DNA of 64,000 bases from Myroides sp. WP-1 (GCF_014145635.1 NZ_JACHTC010000009.1:62001-126000), one strand, 5' to 3'; shown: positions 1 through 9,413, numbered from the stretch's first letter. Notes: generated by a model not told the origin, from the sequence alone. Translations and numbers: made by a program.

Positions 1-1
1 A

Positions 2-1996
2 TTAGATTCTAAGATACCTCAAGGACCAATCGATAAGAAATGGTCTGATTATAAAAACCACATTAAATTAGTTAACCCAGCAAATAAACGTAACATTGAT
101 GTTATCGTTGTTGGAACTGGATTAGCAGGTGGATCTGCTGCTGCTACATTAGCAGAGTTAGGTTATAATGTAAAAGCATTTTGTTATCAAGATTCACCTC
201 GTCGTGCGCACTCAATTGCAGCACAAGGAGGGATTAACGCTGCTAAAAACTACCAAGGAGATGGTGACTCGATCTACAGATTGTTCTACGATACTGTAAA
301 AGGTGGAGATTACCGCGCTCGTGAAGCAAACGTTCACCGTTTGTCTGAAGTTTCAGCGAATATTATTGACCAATGTGTGGCTCAAGGTGTGCCTTTAGCT
401 CGTGAGTACGGTGGTTTATTAGATAACCGTTCTTTCGGAGGAACACAAGTTTCACGTACGTTCTACGCAAAAGGACAAACAGGTCAACAGTTGTTGTTAG
501 GGGCTTACTCTGCAATGAACCGTCAAATTGGTCGTGGTAAGATCAAAATGTACAACCGTCATGAAATGCTTGACTTGGTATTAGTAGACGGAAAAGCAAG
601 AGGAATTATCGCTCGTAACTTAATTAACGGGGAAATTGAACGTCATTCAGGACACGCTGTAGTTATCGCTACAGGTGGTTACGGAAACGTTTTCTTCTTG
701 TCGACAAATGCAATGGGTTCTAACGTTACTGCTGCTTGGAAAGCACACAAACGCGGAGCTTTCTTTGCTAACCCTTGTTTTACACAAATTCACCCAACTT
801 GTATTCCTGTTACAGGAGACCACCAATCAAAATTAACATTGATGTCAGAGTCTTTGCGTAATGATGGACGTATTTGGGTTCCAAAGAAAATGGAAGATGC
901 AGTTGCAATTAGAGAAGGAAAATTAAAACCAACTCAAATTGCAGAAGAAGATAGAGATTACTACTTAGAAAGAAGATATCCATCATTCGGAAACTTAGTA
1001 CCACGTGACGTTGCGTCTCGTGCAGCGAAAGAAAGATGTGATGCTGGATATGGAGTTAACGCAACAGGAGAAGCAGTTTACTTAGACTTCGCTTCAGCGA
1101 TTGAGCGTTACGGTAAAGAACAAGCGCGTATTCACCACTTGGATGAGAACGATGCTAAATTAGTTTACAAATTAGGTAGAGACGTTGTAGAGAATAAATA
1201 CGGAAACTTATTCCAAATGTATGAGAAAATCGTTGATGAGGATCCATACACAACGCCAATGATGATTTATCCAGCTGTTCACTACACAATGGGTGGTGTA
1301 TGGGTAGATTACAACTTAATGTCTACAATCGAGGGATGTTATGTTATTGGTGAGGCTAACTTCTCAGATCACGGAGCAAACCGTTTAGGTGCTTCCGCTT
1401 TGATGCAAGGTTTAGCTGACGGATATTTCGTATTACCTTATACAATCGGGGATTACTTAGCTGATGATATTCGTACAGGTGCTATCCCAACAGACTTACC
1501 AGAATTCGTTGCTGCGGAGAAAAATGTACAAGATATGATTGATCACTTAATGAACAATAAAGGATCACATTCAGTAGATTACTTCCACAAGAAATTGGGT
1601 AAAATTATGTGGGATAAAGTAGGTATGGCTCGTAATGCACAAGGTCTAAACGAAGCAATGGACGAAATTGCTGCATTGAGAGAAGAATTCTACAAAGACG
1701 TGAAAGTTTCTGGTACTGCAGATAGCTTTAACCAAGAGTTAGAAAAAGCGCTTAGAGTTGCTGACTTCTTAGAGTTAGGTGAATTATTCGCTAAAGATGC
1801 TTTACACCGTGAAGAATCTTGTGGAGGACACTTCCGCGAAGAACACCAAACAGAAGATGGAGAAGCACAACGTGATGATGAAAACTTTGCTTATGCTGCT
1901 GCATGGGAGTACAAAGGAAATCCTAGAGATGCTGTTCTACACAAAGAAGAGTTGGTGTATGAAAACATTAAGTTGGTAACTCGTAGTTATAAATAA
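2..1996 (+). CDS. sdhA: Succinate dehydrogenase / fumarate reductase flavoprotein subunit (5' end cut by window)
   Basis: Catalytic FAD subunit that oxidises succinate to fumarate (or the reverse) at the inner face of the cytoplasmic membrane. The reading frame is open from base 2, so the true start lies just outside the window; about 664 residues are visible, close to full length for the Bacteroidota type-B enzyme (roughly 665-670). Visible in order: the Rossmann FAD motif [13 protein letters not shown] near residue 36, the covalent-flavin histidine motif AHSIAAQGG, the substrate-side IHPTCIP, the [10 protein letters not shown] segment and the [16 protein letters not shown] motif. The C-terminal [13 protein letters not shown] region is typical of type-B enzymes that pair with a single cytochrome b. 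sdhB follows 45 bp downstream. A TTG at 281 is an internal codon, not the start. The cytochrome subunit presumably lies upstream, outside the window. Confidence 0.97.
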   Translation, partial: LDSKIPQGPIDKKWSDYKNHIKLVNPANKRNIDVIVVGTGLAGGSAAATLAELGYNVKAFCYQDSPRRAHSIAAQGGINAAKNYQGDGDSIYRLFYDTVKGGDYRAREANVHRLSEVSANIIDQCVAQGVPLAREYGGLLDNRSFGGTQVSRTFYAKGQTGQQLLLGAYSAMNRQIGRGKIKMYNRHEMLDLVLVDGKARGIIARNLINGEIERHSGHAVVIATGGYGNVFFLSTNAMGSNVTAAWKAHKRGAFFANPCFTQIHPTCIPVTGDHQSKLTLMSESLRNDGRIWVPKKMEDAVAIREGKLKPTQIAEEDRDYYLERRYPSFGNLVPRDVASRAAKERCDAGYGVNATGEAVYLDFASAIERYGKEQARIHHLDENDAKLVYKLGRDVVENKYGNLFQMYEKIVDEDPYTTPMMIYPAVHYTMGGVWVDYNLMSTIEGCYVIGEANFSDHGANRLGASALMQGLADGYFVLPYTIGDYLADDIRTGAIPTDLPEFVAAEKNVQDMIDHLMNNKGSHSVDYFHKKLGKIMWDKVGMARNAQGLNEAMDEIAALREEFYKDVKVSGTADSFNQELEKALRVADFLELGELFAKDALHREESCGGHFREEHQTEDGEAQRDDENFAYAAAWEYKGNPRDAVLHKEELVYENIKLVTRSYK

Positions 1997-2041
1997 TATT
2001 GAGGTATTGATTCTTGAATCATATCTTGTTGTAAAAATTCG

Positions 2042-2788
2042 ATGCAGATGAATCTTACATTAAAAATATGGCGTCAAAAAAACGCTAAAGAACAAGGAAA
2101 AATAGTTGAGTACAAAATCAATGATGTTTCTCCTGATATGTCTTTCTTAGAAATGCTTGATGTTTTAAACAACGAGCTAATTGAGAAAGGGGATGATCCC
2201 GTAGCATTTGACCACGACTGTCGTGAAGGTATTTGTGGAATGTGTTCATTGTTTATTAATGGACAAGCACACGGACCAGACAGAGGAATTACTACTTGTC
2301 AGTTACACATGAGAAAGTTCAAAGATGGTGATACGATTTATATCGAGCCATTCAGAGCAAAAGCTTTCCCTGTAATCAAGGATTTAGTAGTAGACCGTAC
2401 TGCTTTTGATAAAATTCAACACGCTGGAGGATTTATTTCGGTAAATACTTCTGGTAATACACAGGATGCTAACGCTATTCCTATCCCTAAACACGATGCT
2501 GACCGTTCATTTGACGCAGCAACTTGTATCGGATGTGGAGCATGTGTGGCAACATGTAAAAACTCTTCTGCTATGTTATTCGTTTCTGCAAAAGTTTCTC
2601 AATTTGCCTTGTTGCCACAAGGTAAAGTAGAAGCAGCAGACCGTGTAATGAACATGGTAGCGGAGATGGACGCTTTAGGCTTCGGTAACTGTACAAATAC
2701 AGGTGCTTGTGAGGTTGAATGTCCAAAAGGTATTTCTCTAGAGAATATTGCTCGTATGAACAGAGAATACTTAAAAGCAGCCTTATAG
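2042..2788 (+). CDS. sdhB: Succinate dehydrogenase / fumarate reductase iron-sulfur subunit
   Basis: Electron-transfer subunit that carries electrons between the SdhA flavin and the membrane cytochrome b/menaquinone. 248 residues, normal length. The N-terminal plant-ferredoxin domain has the [2Fe-2S] ligands in [12 protein letters not shown] and the later Cys in GITTCQLH. The C-terminal domain has the [12 protein letters not shown] cluster motif and [15 protein letters not shown], supplying the [4Fe-4S] and [3Fe-4S] ligands. No clear Shine-Dalgarno is visible. A second ATG two codons in (2048) gives the N-terminus MNLTLKIW, which is the more usual start in relatives. It is co-transcribed with sdhA and ends just before a strong terminator. 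Direction in vivo (oxidation or fumarate reduction) cannot be read from sequence, but the aspartate-to-fumarate genes near 58-63 kb make fumarate reduction plausible. Confidence 0.97.
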   Translation: MQMNLTLKIWRQKNAKEQGKIVEYKINDVSPDMSFLEMLDVLNNELIEKGDDPVAFDHDCREGICGMCSLFINGQAHGPDRGITTCQLHMRKFKDGDTIYIEPFRAKAFPVIKDLVVDRTAFDKIQHAGGFISVNTSGNTQDANAIPIPKHDADRSFDAATCIGCGACVATCKNSSAMLFVSAKVSQFALLPQGKVEAADRVMNMVAEMDALGFGNCTNTGACEVECPKGISLENIARMNREYLKAAL

Positions 2789-2815
2789 AGGATTTTAATA
2801 TTTTTTTGAAAAAGG

Positions 2816-2846
2816 AAAAAGCAGCACATTTTGTGCTGCTTTTTTT
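2816..2846 (+). terminator. Intrinsic terminator of the sdh operon
   Basis: Perfect 7-bp GC-containing stem GCAGCAC/GTGCTGC with loop ATTTT, extended by A5/T5 and followed by a T-run. It lies 28 bp after the sdhB stop. Confidence 0.9.
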
Positions 2847-2880
2847 ATTTGTATTCTTTCGTTTTTATTTTTCTTTAACT

Positions 2881-2888
2881 TAAATTTG
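2881..2888 (+). promoter_or_regulatory. Putative -7 box for the 2918 gene
   Basis: TAAATTTG matches the Bacteroidota -7 consensus TAnnTTTG and lies 30 bp before the GTG start. I see no good -33 TTG at the expected distance, so this is half a promoter only. Confidence 0.4.
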
Positions 2889-2917
2889 GCGCCAATTAAC
2901 ATAATATTTCAATTTTA

Positions 2918-3724
2918 GTGAAAACCTTACTCATTTGTTTTTTATTAGTATGCACTTCCGTGATGTGTCATGCTCAACTAGGTATTTCGGATCTTAATGG
3001 ACCGCAGGGAAATACTGTTATTAATTTCAAAAATGGCTCTTCGGAAGAGGGGATATTTAAAGGAAGTGGAATCCTTTTTGGTTATCGATATGAGGATCCT
3101 TACGAGTTTAAATTTAAAAGTAAAGGGGAGAGAGAGTATCGCACCATTTCTTCTAATCAGGTGAAATCGATTGTGATTTACGATTCGAAAGACAAACAAT
3201 CTTTCGTAGAGTATTTTCCAATCCGCATTCGCGACTTTGGTAAAAAGTATACTTTTTCGGATAAATATCATGTGGACTTTTATCCTTTGAGTAGTTATAA
3301 AGGAATTCCTTTTGCTAGAATTGTAATCTATTTTGGAGCGAATTCTTATACTTTTCAGAACCACATGGTAGACCATTATTATTTTCCTGTTGGTAAAACG
3401 GGCTATTATTTTTTATTTGACGGAGGGTTCCGCAGAAGTAATAAAGAATCTGCTCAGTTTATGATGCTATTGGACAAGAATTGCGAGGCTTTTCAAGCGT
3501 ATATGCAGGAGAATTATTTAGATACTGATAACTACAAAGCAGATTATGAGGCAGCTGTAAAAGCGTTTAAGAAAACAAAATCTGAGTTTGTCGCGGAACG
3601 AAAAGCAAGAGGCTATAGCAGTAAAGGGGCAAAGATTGAATACAAGAGTGCGGAATTCTTTATTTATTTTAAACAAATATTAGATAAGTACAGCGAACTT
3701 TGTACACACGAAAATCACGATTAA
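2918..3724 (+). CDS. Secreted protein of unknown function, tandem paralogue 1
   Basis: 268-residue protein that I do not recognise. It begins with a cleavable signal peptide (MKTLLICFLLVCTSVMCHAQ), then a largely beta-type region rich in aromatic and charged residues, and ends in a Lys/Glu-rich helical tail. It is clearly homologous over its whole length to the next gene (3820-4599): shared features include the N-terminal VINFK motif, YFPIR, FSDKYHVD/YYVD, and an almost identical C-terminus QILDKYSELCTHEN. The GTG start is chosen because the paralogue starts with ATG at the equivalent codon and the signal peptide begins there. Likely periplasmic or surface exposed. No catalytic motif is visible. 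A recent tandem duplication is the simplest explanation for the pair. Confidence 0.8.
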   Translation: MKTLLICFLLVCTSVMCHAQLGISDLNGPQGNTVINFKNGSSEEGIFKGSGILFGYRYEDPYEFKFKSKGEREYRTISSNQVKSIVIYDSKDKQSFVEYFPIRIRDFGKKYTFSDKYHVDFYPLSSYKGIPFARIVIYFGANSYTFQNHMVDHYYFPVGKTGYYFLFDGGFRRSNKESAQFMMLLDKNCEAFQAYMQENYLDTDNYKADYEAAVKAFKKTKSEFVAERKARGYSSKGAKIEYKSAEFFIYFKQILDKYSELCTHENHD

Positions 3725-3760
3725 ATCACTGCTGATTAAAGTCGTTTTTCCTTATTTATA

Positions 3761-3790
3761 TTGACAAATTTTTTATTTAACTTAATCTTG
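3761..3790 (+). promoter_or_regulatory. Putative promoter for the 3820 gene
   Basis: TTG at 3761-3763, a 19-bp spacer, then TAATCTTG at 3783-3790, one base off the TAnnTTTG -7 consensus. The spacing equals that of the two tRNA-Gln promoters in this window. Confidence 0.5.
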
Positions 3791-3819
3791 ATTGTCATTC
3801 ACAAAATAATAAAATTTTA

Positions 3820-4599
3820 ATGAGAACCTTACTACTTATATGTATCCTTTTGTACACGTCTTTTGGCAGTTATGCTCAGTTTGGATTGAACGTATTTGAT
3901 GGGCTTACTGCAAAAGCTGTTATCAATTTTAAAGACGGAACGAGAGAAATAGGAACAGTCAAAGAAAATGGTCCTTTAATTGGATTTAGACGCAATGATC
4001 CTGACGAACTAAAGTTTAAAAATAATGGAGCGGAGGATTATCGACTAGTGTCTTCTGAAACATTTAATTCAATCATTGTATATCATGGAAAAAAGGAGGA
4101 ATATGCTACAGAGTATTTTCCCATCCGACTTAGAGAATACAAACAAAGAGGTGTTTTTTCCGATAAATATTATGTCGACTATTTTCAACTTGTTCACTAT
4201 AATGATATATCTTTTGCACGGTTGCATCTATTTGTCAATGGAAAGTACGCCAATGAGGTTTTCTTATTTCCTGTCAAGGGAACTGATTATTATTTTAAGT
4301 TAGATGGAGGTTATAAGAAAAATGGAAAAATGGCGGAGATTATGAAACACCTAGATCCAAATTGTCAAGCGTTTACTTCCTTTATTCAAACCAATTATAT
4401 TGATTCATCCAATTATAAATCGGCATATAAACAGGCGTTAAAGCAATTGAAAGAGAACAAAACCAACTTTATGCAGCAACAAGTAGCTAAGGGATTGAAG
4501 AATAAAGAGGCAAGGGTAGAATATAAGATAGAAGAAGATTTTATTTTTATCAAGCAAATATTAGACAAGTACAGCGAACTTTGTACACACGAAAATTAG
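3820..4599 (+). CDS. Secreted protein of unknown function, tandem paralogue 2
   Basis: 259 residues, same family as the preceding gene (2918-3724). Signal peptide MRTLLLICILLYTSFGSYAQ, then the shared VINFKDG, YFPIRLRE, FSDKYYVDYF and GGYKKNGK blocks and the common tail QILDKYSELCTHEN. Most of the protein has diverged from its neighbour, yet the last 45 coding bases (4552-4596) differ from the equivalent stretch of the neighbour (3671-3715) at only two positions. The gene has its own near-consensus promoter in the 95-bp gap, so the two copies can be expressed separately. Function unknown; a secreted or periplasmic location is inferred from the signal peptide. Confidence 0.8.
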   Translation: MRTLLLICILLYTSFGSYAQFGLNVFDGLTAKAVINFKDGTREIGTVKENGPLIGFRRNDPDELKFKNNGAEDYRLVSSETFNSIIVYHGKKEEYATEYFPIRLREYKQRGVFSDKYYVDYFQLVHYNDISFARLHLFVNGKYANEVFLFPVKGTDYYFKLDGGYKKNGKMAEIMKHLDPNCQAFTSFIQTNYIDSSNYKSAYKQALKQLKENKTNFMQQQVAKGLKNKEARVEYKIEEDFIFIKQILDKYSELCTHEN

Positions 4600-4640
4600 T
4601 AGTAGTCTTGTGAAACAGATGTAGGATTAATGAGAGTTTG

Positions 4641-4715
4641 GTTGTTTGTCGTTTGTCGTGAACAAGAAATAAAAATCAACAGTCAACCAACAACAGTCAA
4701 CCAACAACAATGAAC
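4641..4715. repeat. Intergenic low-complexity element
   Basis: GTTGTTTGTCGTTTGTCG at 4641-4658, then a 14-bp unit CAACAGTCAACCAA repeated exactly at 4677-4690 and 4691-4704, then a partial copy CAACAATGAAC. Similar word-like elements occur at 40548-40735, 63598-63740 and at the very end of the window. The region 4600-4755 holds no gene. Confidence 0.7.
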
Positions 4716-4728
4716 AAAGAATATTTCG

Positions 4729-4736
4729 TATTTTTG
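4729..4736 (+). promoter_or_regulatory. Putative -7 box for the omega-amidase gene
   Basis: TATTTTTG fits TAnnTTTG and lies 20 bp before the ATG at 4756. No clear -33 TTG at normal spacing. Confidence 0.4.
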
Positions 4737-4755
4737 AAAGACTTAAAACAAACGT

Positions 4756-5523
4756 ATGAAAGTAGCTTTGATTCAAGCACCTCTAGTTTGGGAGGATGTG
4801 CAACAAAACACGACCTATTTTAAAAATCAATTACAGCAAATTGAAAAGGGAACGGATTTGGTTGTAGTACCAGAAATGTTCACTTCAGGCTTTACCATGA
4901 ATCCTGAGCGTGTTTTTATGACTATGCAAGATAAGTTTATTACTGAACTACAATCGTGCTGTAAATCGCTTAATTTTGCCTTAACAGGTAGTGTCGTTAT
5001 CAAAGAGGGAAACCAATTCTACAATCGATTGTTCTTTATTTGGCCTACAGGTGAATTCAAGACGTATGATAAGCGACATTTATTTTCCCTCGCAGGGGAA
5101 GAAAAAGTATATGCACCAGGAACGAATCGCTTAATCGTCAACTACAAAGGATGGAATATCTGCCCGTTGGTGTGTTATGATTTGCGATTTCCTGCATTTG
5201 CACGAAATATTGGCGAAGTATACGATCTATTACTCTATGTTGCTAGTTGGCCGGATCAACGCATTTACGCTTGGGATTCTCTCCTAAAAGCACGTGCTAT
5301 TGAAAATATGAGCTATGTGGTAGGAGTAAATCGCTGTGGTGAAGATCAAAACGACAATCAATACACAGGGCATTCTCAGGCTATTGACTATATGGGACAG
5401 TACCTTGTTGAGCCTCTTGAAGGGGAGCAAATACAATATGTTAGCTTGGATAAAACAACACAAGATAAAGCGCGAAATCGGTTCGCCTTCTTAAAGGATG
5501 CCGATCAAATCGTAGTAAAATAA
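4756..5523 (+). CDS. Carbon-nitrogen hydrolase, YafV/omega-amidase type
   Basis: Cytoplasmic nitrilase-superfamily amidase of 255 residues, close in length and motif content to E. coli YafV and the Nit2 omega-amidases that hydrolyse 2-oxoglutaramate and 2-oxosuccinamate. The catalytic triad is visible: Glu40 in VVVPEMFTSGF, Lys106 in YDKRHLF, Cys140 in PLVCYDLRFP. The segments ASWPDQRI and RAIENMSYVVGVNR also match YafV. The role, from family knowledge, is probably repair or removal of the alpha-keto amides left by glutamine and asparagine transamination. It stands alone, with its own promoter-like box, and shares a bidirectional terminator with the convergent lipoprotein genes. Substrate is inferred from the family. 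Confidence 0.9.
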   Translation: MKVALIQAPLVWEDVQQNTTYFKNQLQQIEKGTDLVVVPEMFTSGFTMNPERVFMTMQDKFITELQSCCKSLNFALTGSVVIKEGNQFYNRLFFIWPTGEFKTYDKRHLFSLAGEEKVYAPGTNRLIVNYKGWNICPLVCYDLRFPAFARNIGEVYDLLLYVASWPDQRIYAWDSLLKARAIENMSYVVGVNRCGEDQNDNQYTGHSQAIDYMGQYLVEPLEGEQIQYVSLDKTTQDKARNRFAFLKDADQIVVK

Positions 5524-5550
5524 AAAAGCTATCCAGATGGATAGCTTTTT
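5524..5550. terminator. Bidirectional intrinsic terminator
   Basis: AAAAGCTATCC, loop AGAT, GGATAGCTTTTT between two convergent genes. It has A- and T-runs on both sides, so it can serve both strands. Confidence 0.85.
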
Positions 5551-5569
5551 GCTTTTATTAACTTAGATT

Positions 5570-5986
5570 TTATTGTTTGGTAAATGTCACCTTAGTTCCC
5601 TCAACCTCTAGGTTTAGAGTCTTGCCTTCTACCAATTCGTATTTTACTGTGCTAATTTTAACAGATGCAGGATCGTTATTGGCAACTTCACTTTCAAAAA
5701 CAAGCGTGTTATCCACTAATTTCCATTTGGTAAACACCATCGTTGGATCATTCACCGCTACCACTGTTCCGTCAGCTTTCAGTTCAAACCCTTGTTGAAT
5801 ACTTGGATCTGTTGCATTTGCCTGTGTCCAAACGCCAACTAAACTTTGGGTAGGATCCACTTCCGGAGCCGGTTGCTCTGTTACTGTTGTAGTTTCTTCA
5901 ACTACAGTTGCTTCTTTTTGATCTTTACAAGAAGCGAAAGCGATAGCTACAAAAGCTAAAGCAAGTACAGTTTGTTTTGTTTTCAT
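5570..5986 (-). CDS. Lipocalin-like lipoprotein, tandem copy B
   Basis: 138-residue lipoprotein. The N-terminus MKTKQTVLALAFVAIAFASC ends in a lipobox (FASC), followed by a Glu/Thr/Val/Pro-rich linker and a small beta-rich domain (LVGVWTQ, FELKADGTVVAV, WKLVDNTLVFE) of the sort annotated as lipocalin-like or NlpE-like in Flavobacteriia. It is paralogous to the gene immediately upstream (6008-6430), which shares the leader, linker and the WTQ, GFELKxDG and VKFTxxSFTxK patterns. The 21-bp gap suggests co-transcription from the promoter before 6430. Likely anchored in the outer membrane facing the periplasm. The specific ligand is unknown. Confidence 0.85.
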   Translation of the reverse strand: MKTKQTVLALAFVAIAFASCKDQKEATVVEETTTVTEQPAPEVDPTQSLVGVWTQANATDPSIQQGFELKADGTVVAVNDPTMVFTKWKLVDNTLVFESEVANNDPASVKISTVKYELVEGKTLNLEVEGTKVTFTKQ

Positions 5987-6007
5987 CTACTAAATCTTGT
6001 AAAAAGA

Positions 6008-6430
6008 TTATTTTCTAGTGAAAGAGTCTTTAGACTCACCGTTAATTAAGTTTAAAGTAGTACCATCAACTACTTCAAATTGGTAAGATACTGTATCAAT
6101 ACTTGACGTACCATTACCGATGCTCTCTTGTTCCAAGAATAATTTGTCTCCTTCTACCCACCACTTTTTCGTTTGAAGTGTAGCCATATTAATTGAAGCA
6201 GCTGTTCCGTCTTCTTTTAATTCGAAACCTTGTACTTCTTTGTCATTAATAGGGTTAGGTTGTGTCCAAGAAGCAACTAATACTTTCGTATCTACAGCTT
6301 GAGGTGTTGTTGTTTCCTCTACTACTTCTGTAGTTGTTGTCTCTTCAACAGGAGCTTCTTTTGGTTGTTTACAAGAAGCGAAACCAATAGCTAAAAAAGC
6401 AATAGCTAAAGTCATTTTTGTTAATCTCAT
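6008..6430 (-). CDS. Lipocalin-like lipoprotein, tandem copy A
   Basis: 140-residue lipoprotein, first gene of a two-gene leftward unit. Lipobox at MRLTKMTLAIAFLAIGFASC, then an acidic Thr/Glu/Val linker, then a beta-rich domain with ASWTQPN, GFELKEDGTAAS and TKKWWVEGDKLFLEQ. It is homologous to the following gene over its length, so the pair arose by duplication. WT...GFELK.DG...WW is the pattern of the small lipocalin-like domain common in Bacteroidota. No ligand can be deduced. Confidence 0.85.
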   Translation of the reverse strand: MRLTKMTLAIAFLAIGFASCKQPKEAPVEETTTTEVVEETTTPQAVDTKVLVASWTQPNPINDKEVQGFELKEDGTAASINMATLQTKKWWVEGDKLFLEQESIGNGTSSIDTVSYQFEVVDGTTLNLINGESKDSFTRK

Positions 6431-6458
6431 CGTGGATTAAATTTAAATTTTGATAGAT

Positions 6459-6466
6459 CAAATGTA
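6459..6466 (-). promoter_or_regulatory. Putative -7 box for the lipoprotein pair
   Basis: On the minus strand reads TACATTTG, matching TAnnTTTG, 28 bp before the ATG at 6430. No -33 TTG found at the usual distance. Confidence 0.45.
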
Positions 6467-6663
6467 TGACAGGAAAGTGTGAAAAAATCATTTTAATAAT
6501 AATTTAACCAAGCCTGTAACTTGCTGTTTTTTAGTGTTTTGAAAATTTTATTTTGAATAGATGTGCGTGTTTTAGTTAAATATTTCGAGAAGAGTTTCAC
6601 GGCGGTTCACCTAGAGAAGAAAAAGTGAAAAAAGGAAGAGCTATCCTAGTTATTCAATAAAAG

Positions 6664-6692
6664 AAAAAAATCACTCCTTCTAGTGATTTTTC
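6664..6692. terminator. Orphan intrinsic terminator
   Basis: AAAATCACT, loop CCTTCT, AGTGATTTTT flanked by A- and T-runs, with no gene ending at it on either strand. It could end a small RNA. Confidence 0.6.
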
Positions 6693-6735
6693 TACTATTT
6701 GAAAATACAGATCAATTTACGAGGTTATTTTTCAC

Positions 6736-6743
6736 TAAATTTG
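6736..6743 (+). promoter_or_regulatory. Putative -7 box for the DUF2339 gene
   Basis: TAAATTTG, a match to TAnnTTTG, 72 bp before the ATG at 6815. No convincing -33 box. Confidence 0.35.
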
Positions 6744-6814
6744 GTAATTATCCCCTTTTTTTTATTTAAAAATGGAGTTAAAGAAGAGATAATTTAAACT
6801 AAAGTTGAAGTAGC

Positions 6815-9403
6815 ATGATTTTTACACTTTTCCTTCTCGTCGTAGTCTTGGTTATTTTAGTACTAAGCCTGATGAATAAGTTTGACAAGATCCGGACACA
6901 GTTAGATCAGGTTAATCGTCGAACTGTTACCTTATCAGAGGTTTTACAGGATATTCAACAGAAGATTAATGCACTGAAAACGTCGGATCTCACGTCGTCA
7001 AGTACTGTTATTGAAACAGATCCCGACCGCGTAATACAACCAGAGCTAGAGGAAGAACGCGTAGTTGTTCCTCCGCCTATTCCTACTCCTGTTGTTGAGG
7101 AAAATGTTGCTATAACTTCTTCAGATACTATAATAGAAACATATGCTTCTGATTTGGATCATGTCAATCAAAAATCAGTGGATTTATCTTTGAATAATCA
7201 AGCAGTAGAAGAACGTGTTGCTAAAGAAGAGGAGATACAAGCCACTGTACCTTCTTTTGCTGCTCCTCAAGCTGTTGATCACTTCTCCAAAGAAGAGGAA
7301 GAAAGCAAATTTGTAAAAGGATTAAAAGAAGTCAATTGGCTGAATGCCATCGGTATTATTACCTTGGTTTTGGGGATTGGTTTCTTTGTTAAATATGCGA
7401 TTGATCAAGATTGGATTAATGAAGTAGGACGTGTGGCCCTGGGAATTGCTGTGGGGGGAATTTTAGTGGGAATTGCTCATAAACTAAGTGTAAAGTATCG
7501 CGTCTTTTCTTCTATTTTATTAGGAGGTGGATTTGCCACTTTTTACACTACGATAACCTTGGCTTTCCGCGAATATGAAATTTTTAATCAGACTACAGCT
7601 TTTGTTATTTTAATTGTTATAACAGTATTAGCCGTACTGCTTTCTCTTGCATATAAAAGACAAGAAGTGGCTATTTTCGCCTTTATTGGCGGGATGCTAT
7701 CCCCCTTGTTGATCAGCACGGGATCAGGTAATCATATCGTACTGTTTTCTTATATACTCTTGCTTAATACAGGAGTGTTAATTGTTGCGGTTCGACAAAG
7801 GTGGTTGCTCATCGATAAGTTTAGTTATGTGTTGACTTTTCTGTATCTAGGAACGTGGTTATGGGTGAAATATCAAGAGGTCAATCAAGGTGCTGCAATT
7901 TTATTTACCGCGTTGTTCTTCCTGCAATTTATGTTGTTATTGGTTTTGCGTTATAAAAACAAAACAGAAGACCAATCTCCTTGGGGGCAATTGCTCTATA
8001 TGGCTTTGACGAATTTTACAGCTTTGATCTGTTTCTTTGCGATTCACGCCAAAAGTACTGGGGTAAATTATTTAGGGGTTATCATCATCGGCATGGCTCT
8101 AGTTAATGCTTTGTTTATCCTTAGTACAACTAGAGGAAAAAGTCAGTCATTGGATAAAAATTTCACGTATACTCTTTTGGCTATTACTATCGGACTTGTG
8201 TCATTAGCTATCCCTGTGCAACTAAGCAAAGTGTATATTACTATTGTATGGGCCATTGAAATGGGAGTGTTATTTTGGATATGGACACGTACAAGAGCAA
8301 ACTTGTTTCGAGTTGGAGCACTGCTTTTGAGCGTACTCACTGTTTTTTCTTACTTAATCGATATTCGCAGTTTCAGCCCTACATTTGAATATCAAGAAGC
8401 AACAGAATCAACGGTTTTAGCACACCTTTTACCTATCATTGTCAATCAGTATACTCTGACTGGTATTGTCATGCTAATTGCTTTCCTTTTTGTGTATCAA
8501 TGCGCAAAGAAGAGTCAATTGGAGGAAGAGGATACCATCGGATTAAAATCAATAACCCAGCCAACTACAGGAGAAATCCAAAAAGGATTGAGAATTGTTC
8601 TCTTTGTGTTGGCTTATATTATCCTGTTTCTTGAACTTTCTTATCAAGTAGGGGGTAGAATTGAATACCCAATAATAGGAGAAACGAACGGGATTTATAA
8701 AACGCTTGCTTTGGTAACGTATAGCTTGCTTTTTGGAGCCGTTTACTTTGCTTTAGACAAGCATAAGACAACAAAAGTAGGATACTTGATCTATGTGTCC
8801 TTGACGAGTATATTGTTGTTGGTATTTGCATTTTCAATTGAAGAAGTGAGAAGTGATATATTTAATTACAGCGTATACCCTAAGGGATATTTTACACTTC
8901 ACCTGTTAAGCTTTGCTGTTTTGTTGTATTTGTACTGGATGTTATATCGCAATTTGTCTCAGGTAAAAGTCAGTGCAATCCAAGGATTAAACGCTGTTTT
9001 GTTTATTTCATTAGTTGTTCTGTTTTCTGTAGAGTTGGATAATATGATGATATGGATACTCAGTATTCCTGAAACGTATTACACAATTTTAGATCATGTT
9101 CACGCGTATGGTTATCCAATACTTTGGGGATTGATGGCGATGATATTGATGATTTTGGGTATCAACAAAGAAAAAGCCGAATGGAGAAAATTATCTTTGG
9201 TAAGCTTTGGAATCATCATTCTGAAGTTTTACCTCTATGATGTTTGGCGTATGAATCAAGGAGGGAAAATTGCTTCTTTTGTTGTGTTGGGAATTATTCT
9301 TTTAATCGTTTCTTTTCTTTTAGAGCGCATCAAGTTGCTTTTAAAGGATAAAGAAGATCAAACGCCGAATCTTCCTAAAGAAGATGAATCGTCTGATGTT
9401 TAA
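6815..9403 (+). CDS. DUF2339 family multi-pass membrane protein
   Basis: 862-residue polytopic membrane protein. An N-terminal membrane segment (residues 1-17) is followed by a coiled-coil stretch (IRTQLDQVNRR, SEVLQDIQQKI) and an acidic, proline-rich linker. After residue ~175 comes the DUF2339 signature region (NWLNAIGIITLVLGIGFFVKYAID, GRVALGIAVGGILVG) and some two dozen hydrophobic helices to the end. The C-terminus is charged (KDKEDQTPNLPKED). The function of the family is not established. The next gene, 10 bp downstream, is a DUF3999-type protein, and the two families recur as neighbours in other bacteria, so they probably form one envelope complex. Confidence 0.88.
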   Translation: MIFTLFLLVVVLVILVLSLMNKFDKIRTQLDQVNRRTVTLSEVLQDIQQKINALKTSDLTSSSTVIETDPDRVIQPELEEERVVVPPPIPTPVVEENVAITSSDTIIETYASDLDHVNQKSVDLSLNNQAVEERVAKEEEIQATVPSFAAPQAVDHFSKEEEESKFVKGLKEVNWLNAIGIITLVLGIGFFVKYAIDQDWINEVGRVALGIAVGGILVGIAHKLSVKYRVFSSILLGGGFATFYTTITLAFREYEIFNQTTAFVILIVITVLAVLLSLAYKRQEVAIFAFIGGMLSPLLISTGSGNHIVLFSYILLLNTGVLIVAVRQRWLLIDKFSYVLTFLYLGTWLWVKYQEVNQGAAILFTALFFLQFMLLLVLRYKNKTEDQSPWGQLLYMALTNFTALICFFAIHAKSTGVNYLGVIIIGMALVNALFILSTTRGKSQSLDKNFTYTLLAITIGLVSLAIPVQLSKVYITIVWAIEMGVLFWIWTRTRANLFRVGALLLSVLTVFSYLIDIRSFSPTFEYQEATESTVLAHLLPIIVNQYTLTGIVMLIAFLFVYQCAKKSQLEEEDTIGLKSITQPTTGEIQKGLRIVLFVLAYIILFLELSYQVGGRIEYPIIGETNGIYKTLALVTYSLLFGAVYFALDKHKTTKVGYLIYVSLTSILLLVFAFSIEEVRSDIFNYSVYPKGYFTLHLLSFAVLLYLYWMLYRNLSQVKVSAIQGLNAVLFISLVVLFSVELDNMMIWILSIPETYYTILDHVHAYGYPILWGLMAMILMILGINKEKAEWRKLSLVSFGIIILKFYLYDVWRMNQGGKIASFVVLGIILLIVSFLLERIKLLLKDKEDQTPNLPKEDESSDV

Positions 9404-9413
9404 ACTTTTTTAT

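Larger units (their letters stand above)
6467..6814. other. Intergenic region with an orphan terminator
   Basis: About 350 bp without a credible ORF between divergent genes. It contains the terminator-like hairpin at 6664-6692 and a -7 box at 6736-6743. Nothing else recognised. Confidence 0.6.

Noticed and set aside
2918..4599. Toxin-immunity pair
   Set aside because: The two proteins are paralogues with signal peptides; nothing suggests toxin or immunity function.
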